Positions 26,495 through 35,721 of a stretch of DNA of 64,000 bases are shown here, one piece after another. The notes below the pieces were generated by a model. It searched no databases and had not been told where the DNA came from. It worked only from the letters and a program-made list of their open reading frames with translations. How positions within the stretch are numbered: position 1 is the stretch's first letter; each line of letters starts with the position of its first letter. Source of the DNA: Betaproteobacteria bacterium. GTDB taxonomy: Bacteria; Pseudomonadota; Gammaproteobacteria; Burkholderiales; Ga0077523. The stretch lies in the NCBI GenBank assembly GCA_016125475.1, contig WGLR01000026.1, positions 1 through 64,000 of the forward strand, read 5' to 3'. Made by a program: the position numbers and the translations under genes.

Positions 26495-27253
26495 CTACTG
26501 CGCGCACCAGCCTCCGTCCATCAGGACGTCGTTGCCCGTCATGAACGCCGCCTTGTCGCTGCAGATGTAGAGCGCGAGCGATGCGATCTCGTCCGGCTCG
26601 CCCCAGCGGTGCATCGGTGTCTGGTCCATCAGCGCGGCATTCTTCGCGGCGTCCGCCCGCAGCGGGGCAGTGAGGTCCGTCGCGATGAAGCCCGGGCTGA
26701 TCGCGACGCAGGTGATCTTCTCGTCGATGAGTTCCAGTGCGAGCGCCTTGGTGAGCCCGGCCACGGCGTGCTTGGTCGCCGAGTACACACCACGACCGGT
26801 GCTCGTGACGTGCGCCATGATCGACGTGAGATTGATGATGCGGCCATAGCCGCGCCCCTTCATGTGCGGCACGAAGTACTTGCTGCAGAGCCACACGCCG
26901 GTGATGTTGGTATCGGTGAGCGCGCGCCACTCTTCCATCGAGAAATCGATGACGTTCTTGCGGATCGCCGTGCCGGCGTTGTTCACGAGGATGTGTACCG
27001 CACCGAACTTCGCCATCACGTCGTCGGCCAGCTTGCGTACCTGATCCTCTTCGCGGACGTCACACTTGAAGGCGGCAGCATCGGCGCCCGCGGCCGTGAG
27101 CATCCCGAGCGTCTCCGCCAGCTTCTCCTGATTGCGCCCTGCAATGGCCACCTTCGCACCTGCACCCGCCAGGGCCAGTGCCGTCGCTCGCCCGATCCCT
27201 CGATTGCCACCCGTGACGACCGCCACGCGTCCGGCAAGGAATTTTTCGCTCAT
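26495..27253 (-). CDS. Short-chain dehydrogenase/reductase (FabG-like)
   Basis: A 252-aa classical SDR: cofactor motif TGGNRGIGRA, NNAG, catalytic Ser in LTSIMAH and YSATK with Tyr and Lys in register, and C-terminal GNDVLMDGGW. It therefore has a complete active site and is a NAD(P)H-dependent oxidoreductase on an unknown alcohol or ketone. Start at 27253, behind GAGAGGAACTC. It converges with the CZB gene and precedes an orphan binding-protein gene by 180 bp on the same strand. Confidence 0.9.
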   Translation of the reverse strand: MSEKFLAGRVAVVTGGNRGIGRATALALAGAGAKVAIAGRNQEKLAETLGMLTAAGADAAAFKCDVREEDQVRKLADDVMAKFGAVHILVNNAGTAIRKNVIDFSMEEWRALTDTNITGVWLCSKYFVPHMKGRGYGRIINLTSIMAHVTSTGRGVYSATKHAVAGLTKALALELIDEKITCVAISPGFIATDLTAPLRADAAKNAALMDQTPMHRWGEPDEIASLALYICSDKAAFMTGNDVLMDGGWCAQ

Positions 27254-27367
27254 GAGTTCCTCTCGCAGTTTTGACCGTTGATGTCCGGAGGGGCGACATT
27301 GTCTGTCCGAACGTGGCCGCACTCAATAGCTGCCGCGCGCCGCGCGTGCGGCCGGGCGCGCGGGTCC

Positions 27368-27404
27368 AAAAGAAAACGCCGGCGGGACGTCGTCCACGCC
27401 GGCG
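27368..27404 (-). terminator. Terminator after the branched-chain-type binding protein gene
   Basis: On the minus strand, CGCCGGCG-N12-CGCCGGCG followed by TTTTCTTTT. The loop itself contains a GGAC/GTCC sub-hairpin. It lies 31 bp after the stop at 27435. Confidence 0.85.
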
Positions 27405-27434
27405 CCATCCGGATTACGTCAGGACGCCGTCAGG

Positions 27435-28637
27435 TCAGTCGTGCCCGATCACGTCGCCGAAGAGCACCCAGCGCTTGCCGTCGAAGCGCGCGAGCTGGAG
27501 CTGCTCGAAGAGGAAGTAGTCGGTCGGGCTCGTGTTGAGCTTGATGCCCGGCAGCGCGACGTCCAGCACGACGTCCTTGAGACTCGTCGCCTGCTTCATG
27601 AGATTCTGGCGCGTCAGGTCGTCCCCGCACTTCGCGAGCACCTCGGTCATGAGCTGCGCACCACCGTAACCGTAGACGTAGTTGAAGTCGGACGTGTCCG
27701 CACCGGGCATGTACTTGGCCATGAAGTCACGCCAGCGCTTCATGCCGGGGTCGTTCGCCCACTGGGGATCGGTCGGGTCCTTCATGAAAAGCGCCGTGAT
27801 GAGTCCGACGGACTTGTCGAGGCCGGCCGGCGTGAGCACCGCGCCCACGGACGACGAGACGTTGTTCACGATGTGCAGCGGTTTCCAGCCCACGTCGGCC
27901 ACCTTGCGGATGGACTGCGCCGCGAACTTGGGCGTCGCGATCGTGACCATCACGTCGGCACCGGACGCCTTCAGCGTGACGATCTGCGAGTCCACGGTCG
28001 GATCCGTCACCTCGTAGCTCGCTTCGGCGACGATCATGTTCGCGTGCGAGCCGAGACCGTCCTTGAGACCCTTGAGGTAGTCCTTGCCGTAGTCGTCGTT
28101 CTGGTAGAGCACGGCGATCTTCCCGTCCGGCTTCGTCTTCATGATGTACTTGGCGTAGATCCTGGCCTCCACCTGATAGCTGGGCTGGAAGCCGATCGTC
28201 CACGGGTAGTGTTTCGGGTCACCCCACTTCGTGGCACCCGTGGCGACGAAGAGGTGCGGGACCTTCTTCGCGTTCACGTACTTGTGGATCGCCGTGTTCG
28301 TGGGCGTGCCGAGATCCTGGAACAGCGCGAGCACGCGCTCCTGCTCGACGAGCTTGCGGGTCTGCTCCACCGTGCGCGGCGGCGAGTAACCGTCGTCGAG
28401 ACTGATCAGGTCGATCTTGCGGCCGTTCACGCCGCCCTGATCGTTGATCATCTTGAAGTAGGCCATTTCGGCCTTGCCGATCGCGCCGTATGCCGACGCC
28501 GGCCCGCTGTAGGGCATCGTCTGCCCGAGCTTGATCTCGGTGTCGCTCACCCCGGGACCGTATTTCTTCTGCGCGAACGAGTTCGTCGCAACGACCCCGA
28601 GGGCCAGCGCACACATCACTGCGGTTAAGCGTTTCAT
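27435..28637 (-). CDS. Periplasmic substrate-binding protein, branched-chain amino acid type
   Basis: A 400-aa ABC-transporter binding protein (peripla_BP_6 / LivK-like). Signal peptide MKRLTAVMCALALGVVATNSFA, then IKLGQTMPYSGPASAYG, NGRKIDLISLDDGYSPPRTVEQTRKLVEQ, and LYQNDDYGKDYLKGLKDG, typical of the family. Such proteins in betaproteobacteria carry amino acids, aromatic acids or amides, so the ligand is not predictable. The expected permease and ATPase genes are absent on both sides, so this is an orphan binding protein. Start at 28637 behind GGGAGGATGC; a strong terminator follows. Confidence 0.92.
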   Translation of the reverse strand: MKRLTAVMCALALGVVATNSFAQKKYGPGVSDTEIKLGQTMPYSGPASAYGAIGKAEMAYFKMINDQGGVNGRKIDLISLDDGYSPPRTVEQTRKLVEQERVLALFQDLGTPTNTAIHKYVNAKKVPHLFVATGATKWGDPKHYPWTIGFQPSYQVEARIYAKYIMKTKPDGKIAVLYQNDDYGKDYLKGLKDGLGSHANMIVAEASYEVTDPTVDSQIVTLKASGADVMVTIATPKFAAQSIRKVADVGWKPLHIVNNVSSSVGAVLTPAGLDKSVGLITALFMKDPTDPQWANDPGMKRWRDFMAKYMPGADTSDFNYVYGYGGAQLMTEVLAKCGDDLTRQNLMKQATSLKDVVLDVALPGIKLNTSPTDYFLFEQLQLARFDGKRWVLFGDVIGHD

Positions 28638-29041
28638 GCATCCTCCCATTAGACGACGTGGCCTGTCCGGCACCGAAACGGCCCGATACCGGACGCACCT
28701 CTCCGAACATCTCCGTTGCGCGAGTGTCTCGACTCGCCTGCCCATGCCTCCGCGGTCCGCTGAACCACCCGAGGCCGACCGCCCGAAGGATCGGTCGTGC
28801 GCAAACACACGCGGTGACCCCATTATGCCGCACCGGGTCTCGACGACCCCGGACGACCGCACCCGCGCGCGTCCGTACGCCGGGACGCACGCATCGACAC
28901 GCTACGCAGAAACGCCCCGCACACCGGGACCGTTGACCCGAACGCCCTGACGGGAATGGGGTCTGCAATTCGCGGCGGACACCCTGCGGCCACCGGGAAA
29001 CCTGCCGTAAACGGAGAACGAAGTGGTTTCCGTCGTCTCCC
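28638..29041. other. Intergenic region between divergent binding-protein and DUF4124 genes
   Basis: About 400 bp that must hold promoters for both sides. I found no supported gene, no clear promoter and no structured RNA here. Confidence 0.4.
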
Positions 29042-29497
29042 ATGCCCAGGCTTCTCCTCTGTCTCGTCGTCGCACTCGCATGTTCACCCGCCGTGGCCGA
29101 CGTCTGTCGCTGGACGGACGGCGATGGCAATGTCCACTACGGCAGCCACGCCCCCGGAGGCGTCAGCTGCGACCGCACGATTCACGTCTCGTCGCTTGCC
29201 GCGGCACGTCCCGCGACGGCCGTGGCACGCGGGCCGGACTACGCAACCCTCGAGAACGAGTTCCAGCGCCGGCGACTCGCGCGGCTCGAGGCCGAGGTGC
29301 GCGAGAAGGAGCAGAAACTCCTGCGCGAACGTCGCGCCGAGGCCTGTGTCCAGGCCACGGGCCGCTACAACTGGCTCAAGGCCGGCGGCCGTGCGATGCA
29401 GGCGGGCCTCGACGGCGAGCGGCATTATCTCGACGACGGCGAGCGGTCGTCGGAGATTGCCGTCGCCCGGGAGAAGGTCGCGTACTATTGCCGATGA
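29042..29497 (+). CDS. DUF4124-domain protein with coiled-coil tail
   Basis: A 151-aa periplasmic protein. Signal peptide MPRLLLCLVVALACSPAVA, a DUF4124 module (DVCRWTDGDGNVHYG then CDR), then a charged helical segment (EFQRRRLARLEAEVREKEQKLL) likely to form a coiled coil, and a C-terminal RAEACVQATGRYNWLKAGG block ending in YYCR. The gene is followed 110 bp later by a paralogue with the same layout. Function unknown. Confidence 0.8.
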   Translation: MPRLLLCLVVALACSPAVADVCRWTDGDGNVHYGSHAPGGVSCDRTIHVSSLAAARPATAVARGPDYATLENEFQRRRLARLEAEVREKEQKLLRERRAEACVQATGRYNWLKAGGRAMQAGLDGERHYLDDGERSSEIAVAREKVAYYCR

Positions 29498-29607
29498 CGG
29501 GCAGGCGAGCCGCCGCCGCATCCCGGCCTGCGGCCCGATGCCCGGATGCGCGGACACTGCGAATGGAACCGACCACACCGCATCCACTGCGATCCCGACC
29601 CCACACC

Positions 29608-30078
29608 ATGCCCTTCTTCCGGCGTCGGCTTTTCCGTCCGCGCGCCGTGCTGCTGCTGTTGTTCGCCGTACCCGCCCCGGCGATGGCAGACGTCTGCCGA
29701 TGGCAGGACGGGGCCGGGAAGACCCACTACTCCGCCGCGCCACCGCCTGGCGTGGCGTGCGACAGGACCCTGCACACGGCCCCCTCCGCCGGTCACGCTG
29801 CCTCGCCGGGCACCCGGAGCTACCGCGAACTCGAGTCGGAGTTCCAGCAGCGCAGGATCCGGCGGTACGAAGCCGAGCGGAAGGCGGAATCCGAGAAGAA
29901 GAACGCGGCACGCCGCGCCGAGGCATGCAAGGCCGCCCGCGGCAGACTGGCCTGGATGGAAAGCGGGGGGCTCATGGCACGCATCGACGCGAACGGCGAG
30001 CGCCACTTCTTCAGCGACGAGGAAGCGAAGCGCGAGATGGCGGCGCAGCGCCGCCGGGTCGACCGGTACTGCCGCTAG
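29608..30078 (+). CDS. DUF4124-domain protein, paralogue of the preceding gene
   Basis: A 156-aa product with the same order as its neighbour: signal peptide, DVCRWQDGAGKTHYSAAPPPGVACDR, charged helix (EFQQRRIRRYEAERKAE), RRAEACKAARGRLAWMESGG and the terminal DRYCR. Similarity over the whole length shows a tandem duplication. The shared C-terminal block RAEAC...GERHxxxDxE...YCR is distinct from the short DUF4124 proteins at 9.7-10.4 kb. Confidence 0.8.
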   Translation: MPFFRRRLFRPRAVLLLLFAVPAPAMADVCRWQDGAGKTHYSAAPPPGVACDRTLHTAPSAGHAASPGTRSYRELESEFQQRRIRRYEAERKAESEKKNAARRAEACKAARGRLAWMESGGLMARIDANGERHFFSDEEAKREMAAQRRRVDRYCR

Positions 30079-30102
30079 GGGCCGGTCGGGTCCGCGACGG
30101 GA

Positions 30103-30303
30103 CTATTTCCGCAGGAACCAGAGCACCAGCGTGACCACGGCGGACACGAGCAATCCCGTCGTGAGCGGGAAGTAGAAGCCGAATCCGTCCCGCTCGATGC
30201 GGATGTCGCCCGGCAGACGGCCGAGCGGAAGCTTCGACAGCCACGGCCAGCCGATGCCGACGAGCACGACGAGCACGCCGATGACTATGAGCAGACGTTG
30301 CAT
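30103..30303 (-). CDS. DUF2905 small membrane protein
   Basis: A 66-aa protein with two hydrophobic segments (LLIVIGVLVVLVGIGWPWL and the C-terminal LTTGLLVSAVVTLVLWFL) flanking the family signature LGRLPGDIRIER. DUF2905 proteins are conserved small inner-membrane proteins of unknown role. Start at 30303, converging with the DUF4124 gene. Confidence 0.88.
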   Translation of the reverse strand: MQRLLIVIGVLVVLVGIGWPWLSKLPLGRLPGDIRIERDGFGFYFPLTTGLLVSAVVTLVLWFLRK

Positions 30304-30385
30304 TTCGTGAATCCTCATGGCGTGTTGCGGGCAGGCCTGCCTCCGGGACACCCCGGCATTCCCCCGGACACGGGCGCACGGGAAG

Positions 30386-30952
30386 TCACTGTCCCTTCCG
30401 GTACGTGCCGACGAGTTCCGTCTCCGCGAGGACGTGGCCCTTCATGGCCTTCAGCACCTCGGACTTGTCCGGATGCCCGAGGTTCGGGAGTTCCGTGTCG
30501 AGCGCGTAGAGCTTGTGGAAATAGCGGTGCCGGCCGATGGGCGGACACGGGCCGCCATAGTGCGAAGTCCTGAAATCGTTCGTTCCCTCGAGCGTGCCGG
30601 CGGGCAGCCGCGACGACCCCACGGCCTCCGGGAGGTGGTCGGTGGCGGCCGGAATGTTGTAGAGCACCCAGTGCACCCAGGTCATGCGCGGCGCGGCCGG
30701 ATCCGGCGCGTCCGGATCGTCGAGAATGAACACGAAGCTGCGCGTCCCGGCCGGGGCGCCGGACCAGTGCAGCGGCGGCGACACGTTCGCCCCCTCGCAC
30801 GTGTATCGGGACGGAATCGCCCCGCCCGGCGCGAACGCGCCAGAAGTCAGCCTGAAATCCATGCCCGCCTCCGCCGTCAGGACCGCGGCTCCGGAGAGTG
30901 CCACGGCCAGAACGAAGGCCGCGGCGCGCGCGCATCGTGTCGCAAGCCTCAT
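30386..30952 (-). CDS. PEBP-family protein (YbhB/YbcL type), secreted
   Basis: A 188-aa phosphatidylethanolamine-binding-protein homologue with an N-terminal signal (ATRCARAAAFVLAVALSGAAVLTAEA). Motifs of the YbhB/YbcL group are clear: IPSRYTCEGANVSPPLHW, DDPDAPD, WVHWVLYNIPA, GGPCPPIGRHRYFHKLYALD. Members bind phosphate-like ligands; the physiological role is not established. Signal-bearing forms act in the periplasm. Divergent from the MacAB-like operon at 31130. Confidence 0.9.
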   Translation of the reverse strand: MRLATRCARAAAFVLAVALSGAAVLTAEAGMDFRLTSGAFAPGGAIPSRYTCEGANVSPPLHWSGAPAGTRSFVFILDDPDAPDPAAPRMTWVHWVLYNIPAATDHLPEAVGSSRLPAGTLEGTNDFRTSHYGGPCPPIGRHRYFHKLYALDTELPNLGHPDKSEVLKAMKGHVLAETELVGTYRKGQ

Positions 30953-31129
30953 GTCCGAACCCCGCAGAATGCTCGCCGACCATCGTACGGCCGTCGAGTC
31001 GGAGAAATGCTGCGCGCACATATCGCGATTGACAACCCCGTCCCGCCGGAACATCTGACGCGCGGCGCGGTCTTGGGCTAGGATGCCTCATTTAGACGAG
31101 CGACGGATCTGCTGCCTGGCCGCGACAAC

Positions 31130-32566
31130 TTGAACCGATTCACGACCGACCTCGCGCGCCTGCTCGCGACCGCAGTGCTCTCCTTCGCGCTCCTGCCTGC
31201 CACGGTGCGGGCCGACGATGATCCCTTCGCGACCCGCGACCTCGTACCGCCGGAACCCGCTGCTGCGTGGTCCGCGGCGCGTCCCGCCACCGGTCCCTGC
31301 AGGCCCGACGACGCACTTCCCGCGAAGGTGACCCTCGTCGACGCACTCGATTTCGCGCTGTGTCGAAATCCGCAGACCCGGCAGTCCTGGGCTGCCGCGA
31401 AGGTGGCCGCGGCCCAGGTCGGCGTGGCCCGCAGCGCGACGCTGCCGAACGTCACGGGTTCCGCGGGTGCACAGACCTCGAAGACCTGGAACGGGACGCC
31501 GTTCACGGACGGACGGTTCGACCAGGCGAGCGGGTCGATCTCGTTCAACTACCTGCTCTTCGACTTCGGTGGCCGGGACGCAGCCATGGAGCAGGCGCGC
31601 GAGAATCTCGCCGCGGCCGACTGGACGCACAACGCGACGATCCAGAGTGTCGTCCTGTCCGTGAGTCAGGCCTGGTACCAGTTCTTCGCCGCCGCGGAGG
31701 CCGTCGTCGCGTCGCGCGCCGCCGAACGGTATGCGCAGGACAGTCTGGATGCGGCGCGAGCACGGCAGAAGGCCGGCACGGCCACCCGCTCGGACGTGCT
31801 CCAGGCCCGCACCGCGCTCTCCCAGGCCGTCCTGACCCGCACGCAGAACGAAGGTGCGGCCAGCACCGCGCAGGGCGTTCTCGCGAGCGCGATGGGCCTG
31901 TCGGCCGACACGGCCCTCGAACTGTCGCCTCCCCGGGATTTCGACGGGCAGTCGCTCGGCCGGACGGCCGTCGCGGACCTCATGAAGGCGGCCATGGCCC
32001 GCCGGCCCGACATCCGCGCGGCCCAGGCGTCCGTGCAGGCTGCGGAGGCGAACGTGCGGGCACAGGAGTCGGCCGGCAAACCCACCCTGTCGCTGTCGGG
32101 CAGCGTGGGCGCGACCATCTCGAATCCCGGTACCGACCCGCGCAACGGGACGGTCGGGGTCACGCTGACCGTGCCGATCTTCACGGGCTACCAGAACACC
32201 TACCGCATACGCGCCGCGCGCGAACAGGTCGCCCAGCAGGTCGCGACGCGGGACAAGCTCCGCAACGACATCTCGCTCGAGGTCTGGCGCGCGTATCAGG
32301 ACGTGCGCACGCAGGGGCAGGCGCTCGCGAGCGCGGCCGACCTCGTCAGGAGTGCGACCGAGTCCCACGACGTCGCGCTCGGACGCTACAAGGCGGGGGT
32401 CGGCACCGTCATCGACGTGCTGAATGCCCAGACCGCCCTGATCCAGGCAGACATCCAGCAGATCCAGGCGCGCCTCAATCTGAACGTGGCGAAGATCGCC
32501 CTCGCCCGCGCGATCGGCATTCTCGACGTCGGCCTGTTCGCGGGAACGACTCCGGCCGATCGCTGA
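31130..32566 (+). CDS. TolC-family outer-membrane efflux protein
   Basis: Outer-membrane duct of a tripartite pump. The 478-aa product has a signal peptide (ATAVLSFALLPATVRA) and two OEP repeats with the usual long helices (SQAWYQFFAAAEAVVASRAAER; QTALIQADIQQIQARLNL) and KAGVGTVIDVLNAQ. The only plausible start is a TTG at 31130, since no in-frame ATG or GTG gives the leader; the ribosome-binding site is weak. It is the first gene of a four-gene set OMF-adaptor-ATPase-permease, spaced 16 bp from the adaptor. Confidence 0.9.
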   Translation: MNRFTTDLARLLATAVLSFALLPATVRADDDPFATRDLVPPEPAAAWSAARPATGPCRPDDALPAKVTLVDALDFALCRNPQTRQSWAAAKVAAAQVGVARSATLPNVTGSAGAQTSKTWNGTPFTDGRFDQASGSISFNYLLFDFGGRDAAMEQARENLAAADWTHNATIQSVVLSVSQAWYQFFAAAEAVVASRAAERYAQDSLDAARARQKAGTATRSDVLQARTALSQAVLTRTQNEGAASTAQGVLASAMGLSADTALELSPPRDFDGQSLGRTAVADLMKAAMARRPDIRAAQASVQAAEANVRAQESAGKPTLSLSGSVGATISNPGTDPRNGTVGVTLTVPIFTGYQNTYRIRAAREQVAQQVATRDKLRNDISLEVWRAYQDVRTQGQALASAADLVRSATESHDVALGRYKAGVGTVIDVLNAQTALIQADIQQIQARLNLNVAKIALARAIGILDVGLFAGTTPADR

Positions 32567-32582
32567 TTCCTCCGAGACCACC

Positions 32583-33770
32583 ATGCAGAAGAAGATCCTC
32601 TCGTACACGCTGCGCATCGGCATCGTCCTCGTCCTCGCCGCCGCGGGCTGGTACCTGTGGCAGACCTGGAACGCAAAGAACGTGAAGAGTCTCGACGAAC
32701 GCTTCGAGATCGAGACCGTGAAGCGCGGCGACATCAGGCAGACGGTTACCGCCAACGGCACGATCAATCCGGTCGTCATCGTGAACGTTGGCACGCAGGT
32801 TTCAGGGACCGTGAAGAAGCTGCACGCGGACTTCAACGACAGCGTGTCGCAGGGCCAGGTACTGCTCGAACTCGATCCGACCTTGTTTCGCGCGAACGTG
32901 GAGCAGAGTCGTGGCAACGTCGCGAACGCCCAGGCCTCGTACCGGCTCGCGGTCGCGAACGAGAAACGCATGCGCGAACTCTTCGACCAGGAATACGTGA
33001 CGCGCCAGGATCTGGACCAGGCCGTGCAGGCGCGTGAAGCCGCGGTGGCACAGAAGCGGACCGCGGAGGGACAGCTCGCCCGGGACGAAGCCAACCTGCG
33101 CTACAGCATCATCCGCTCGCCGGTCTCCGGGGTCGTGGTCTCGCGTCAGGTGGATGTCGGACAGACCGTCGCGGCGAGCTTTCAGACGCCGACGCTGTTC
33201 CAGATCGCCCAGGACCTGCGGCGCATGCAGATCGACACGAACGTCGCGGAGGCCGACATCGGCAAGGTCAAGGTCGGTCAGACCGTCGACTTCACCGTCG
33301 ACGCGTTTCCGGGAAGAACCTTCGTCGGCAAGGTGCACCAGATACGGCTGAGCCCCATCATCCAGCAGAACGTCGTCACCTACGACGCCGTCGTGAGCGT
33401 CGACAATTCCGACCTGTCACTGCTGCCGGGCATGACGGCGTACATCAGTGTCGTGGTGGATTCCCGCGACGACGTTCCGCTGGTTCCCGCCGCCGCCCTG
33501 CGATTCCGCCCCCCTGCGGACGAGAGCGGTGCCGGACCGGACAACGGACACGGCGGCACGAAAGCAGGAAGTCACGCGCGCATGTCCGGCCCGCGCGTCT
33601 TCGTGGTACGCGGCGATTCGATCGCACCGGTTTCCGTGGAACTCGGCATCACCGACGGCAGGAACGTCGAGATCACCGGTGGCGGCCTGAAGACGGGCGA
33701 CCGCGTGGTGGTGCAGAACAAGGCTTCCGGGTCCCGCAACGGAAGCACGCGCCGGATGCGGGTGTTCTGA
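32583..33770 (+). CDS. macA: MacA-like membrane fusion (adaptor) protein
   Basis: Periplasmic adaptor linking a MacB-type ABC transporter to a TolC channel. The 395-aa product has an N-terminal anchor (IGIVLVLAAAGWYLWQTW), a split lipoyl domain (TVTANGTINPVVIVNVGTQVSG ... SPVSGVVVSRQVDVGQTV) around an alpha-hairpin, and a beta-barrel domain with VGQTVDFTVDAFPGRTF. Its stop shares one base with the ATPase start (TGATG), so the three genes are translationally coupled. Substrates (macrolides, peptides, siderophores or lipids in known systems) cannot be told. Confidence 0.9.
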   Translation: MQKKILSYTLRIGIVLVLAAAGWYLWQTWNAKNVKSLDERFEIETVKRGDIRQTVTANGTINPVVIVNVGTQVSGTVKKLHADFNDSVSQGQVLLELDPTLFRANVEQSRGNVANAQASYRLAVANEKRMRELFDQEYVTRQDLDQAVQAREAAVAQKRTAEGQLARDEANLRYSIIRSPVSGVVVSRQVDVGQTVAASFQTPTLFQIAQDLRRMQIDTNVAEADIGKVKVGQTVDFTVDAFPGRTFVGKVHQIRLSPIIQQNVVTYDAVVSVDNSDLSLLPGMTAYISVVVDSRDDVPLVPAAALRFRPPADESGAGPDNGHGGTKAGSHARMSGPRVFVVRGDSIAPVSVELGITDGRNVEITGGGLKTGDRVVVQNKASGSRNGSTRRMRVF

Positions 33771-34504
33771 TGGCGGACGGCGGACTGGGGCGCGACCCGG
33801 TGGTGGTCGTCGATCACCTCTTCAAGCAGTACGAGACGGCAGCCGGTCCGCAGCCCGTGCTCAGGGACGTGTGCCTCTCCATCCGGTCCGGCGAGTTCGT
33901 CGCGCTGATGGGGCCCTCGGGATCCGGCAAGTCCACGTTCATGAACATCCTCGGCTGCCTCGACACACCGACCAGTGGCACGTACTTCCTCGACGGAAAC
34001 GACACGGGCAGGCTCGACACCGATCGCCTCGCGCAGCTTCGCAACCGGTTCATCGGCTTCGTGTTCCAGGGGTTCAATCTCCTCCCGCGCGTATCGCTCG
34101 CCGAGAACGTCGCCCTGCCGCTCGTGTACGGCAGGGTCCCGCGCAGGCAGCGCAACGGGCGTGCACGCGACCTGCTCGCGCGCGTGGGCCTCGAAAAGTA
34201 CGTGGACTATCTCCCCAACCAGATCTCGGGCGGACAGCAGCAGCGCGTCGCGATCGCGCGTGCGCTCGTGAACGAACCGCAGCTCATACTCGCGGACGAA
34301 CCCACGGGCAATCTCGACACCGCGACGAGTCACGAGATCATGGAACTCTTCGCGACGCTCAACGCGCACGAGGGCATCACCGTCATCCTCGTGACGCACG
34401 AATCCGATGTGGCCAAGTTCGCGCAGCGGCTCGTGCGGTTCCAGGACGGGCGGGTCCAGGCGGACGCGCCGACGGCCACGCTGCTCGAGGAGGCTCACGC
34501 GTGA
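33770..34504 (+). CDS. ABC transporter ATPase of MacB/LolD type
   Basis: A 244-aa nucleotide-binding subunit: Walker [11 protein letters not shown]-loop [11 protein letters not shown], signature [14 protein letters not shown], Walker [13 protein letters not shown] and switch His in VTHES. This is the LolD/MacB subfamily that powers mechanotransmission rather than classical transport. In E. coli MacB the ATPase and permease are fused; here the permease is a separate gene overlapping by GTGA. Confidence 0.95.
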   Translation: MADGGLGRDPVVVVDHLFKQYETAAGPQPVLRDVCLSIRSGEFVALMGPSGSGKSTFMNILGCLDTPTSGTYFLDGNDTGRLDTDRLAQLRNRFIGFVFQGFNLLPRVSLAENVALPLVYGRVPRRQRNGRARDLLARVGLEKYVDYLPNQISGGQQQRVAIARALVNEPQLILADEPTGNLDTATSHEIMELFATLNAHEGITVILVTHESDVAKFAQRLVRFQDGRVQADAPTATLLEEAHA

Positions 34505-35721
34505 TCGGAGCAATGCTGCTCGAGGCGTGGCGCGCCATGGGCGCGAACAAGCTGCGCACGTTTCTCACGATGCTCGGAATGGTCATCGGCGTGGGCGCGG
34601 TGATCCTCATGCTCGCCATCGGCGCGGGGGCGCAGAAGCTGGTGCAGGACGCCATCGCGAGCATGGGCGCCAACCTCATCATGGTCCTCTCGGGCTGGAC
34701 GTCGACGAGTGGTGTCCGCTCGGGTTCGGGCAGTGTGCCGACCCTGACGATCCGGGATGCGCAGGCGATCGCGGACCTGCCGACGGTGCTCGAGGTCGCT
34801 CCGCTCCAGCCCGGCTCGTCCCAGCTGGTGTACGGCCCGAACAACTGGAACACGGTGGTGTACGGCACGACGCCCGGCTACTTCCGGTTGCGTGGCTGGA
34901 CGCTCGACCACGGTTCATTCTTCACCGACGCCGACGTGCGGTCGGCCGCCCGCGTGGCCGTGATCGGGCAGACCGTCGTCGACCAGCTCTTCGGGGATCA
35001 GGATCCGATCGGCAAGACCATGCGCGTGCGCAATGCGCCGTTCGTCGTGACGGGCGTGCTCGCGCCCAAGGGACAGAGTTTCGACGGCCGCGACCAGGAC
35101 GACACGGTCGTGATTCCGATCACGACGGCGCAGCGTCAGGTATTCGGGTCGGCGTTTCCGGACAGCGTGCGGCTCATCCTCGTTCAGGCACGCAGCGAGG
35201 CCGACCTGTCCCAGACGGAAACCGACGTGACGGACCTCCTGAAGCAGCGCATGCGCACGCCCGAGGACATGGAGCCCAATTTCACGGTGCGCAATCTCAC
35301 GGCCGCGGCGCAGGCCCACGCGCAGACGACCCGCGTCATGTCCATCCTGCTTGGCTCCGTCGCGTGCGTGTCTCTCGTGGTGGGCGGCATCGGCATCATG
35401 AACATCATGCTGGTGTCCGTCACGGAACGGACGCGCGAGATCGGCATCCGCATGGCGATCGGTGCGCGTCGACGCGACATCCTCCTGCAGTTCCTGCTCG
35501 AGGCCGTGATCGTGTCGCTGCTGGGGTGCCTGATCGGCGTGGCGCTCGGCGTATCGCTCGCGCAGCTCGCTCAGCGCGTCACCGGCCTCTATGCCGAAGT
35601 GAGCCTCTGGTCCATTGCGCTGTCGTTCCTCGTGGCAGCGTTCGTGGGCGTGTTCTTCGGGTTCTATCCGGCCCGGAAGGCCGCGTACCTCAAGCCCATC
35701 GAAGCGTTGCGCTTCCAGTAG
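34501..35721 (+). CDS. macB: MacB-type ABC permease (FtsX fold)
   Basis: A 406-aa inner-membrane protein with four transmembrane helices: one near residues 20-45 (LTMLGMVIGVGAVILMLAIGAG), a large periplasmic MacB_PCD domain, then three C-terminal helices including SLVVGGIGIMNIMLVSVTER and a conserved RTREIGIRMAIGARRRDI loop. Start GTG at 34501 inside the ATPase stop. With the adjacent adaptor and OMF it should form a complete tripartite exporter. It ends the operon; a repeat cluster follows at once. Confidence 0.92.
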   Translation: MIGAMLLEAWRAMGANKLRTFLTMLGMVIGVGAVILMLAIGAGAQKLVQDAIASMGANLIMVLSGWTSTSGVRSGSGSVPTLTIRDAQAIADLPTVLEVAPLQPGSSQLVYGPNNWNTVVYGTTPGYFRLRGWTLDHGSFFTDADVRSAARVAVIGQTVVDQLFGDQDPIGKTMRVRNAPFVVTGVLAPKGQSFDGRDQDDTVVIPITTAQRQVFGSAFPDSVRLILVQARSEADLSQTETDVTDLLKQRMRTPEDMEPNFTVRNLTAAAQAHAQTTRVMSILLGSVACVSLVVGGIGIMNIMLVSVTERTREIGIRMAIGARRRDILLQFLLEAVIVSLLGCLIGVALGVSLAQLAQRVTGLYAEVSLWSIALSFLVAAFVGVFFGFYPARKAAYLKPIEALRFQ

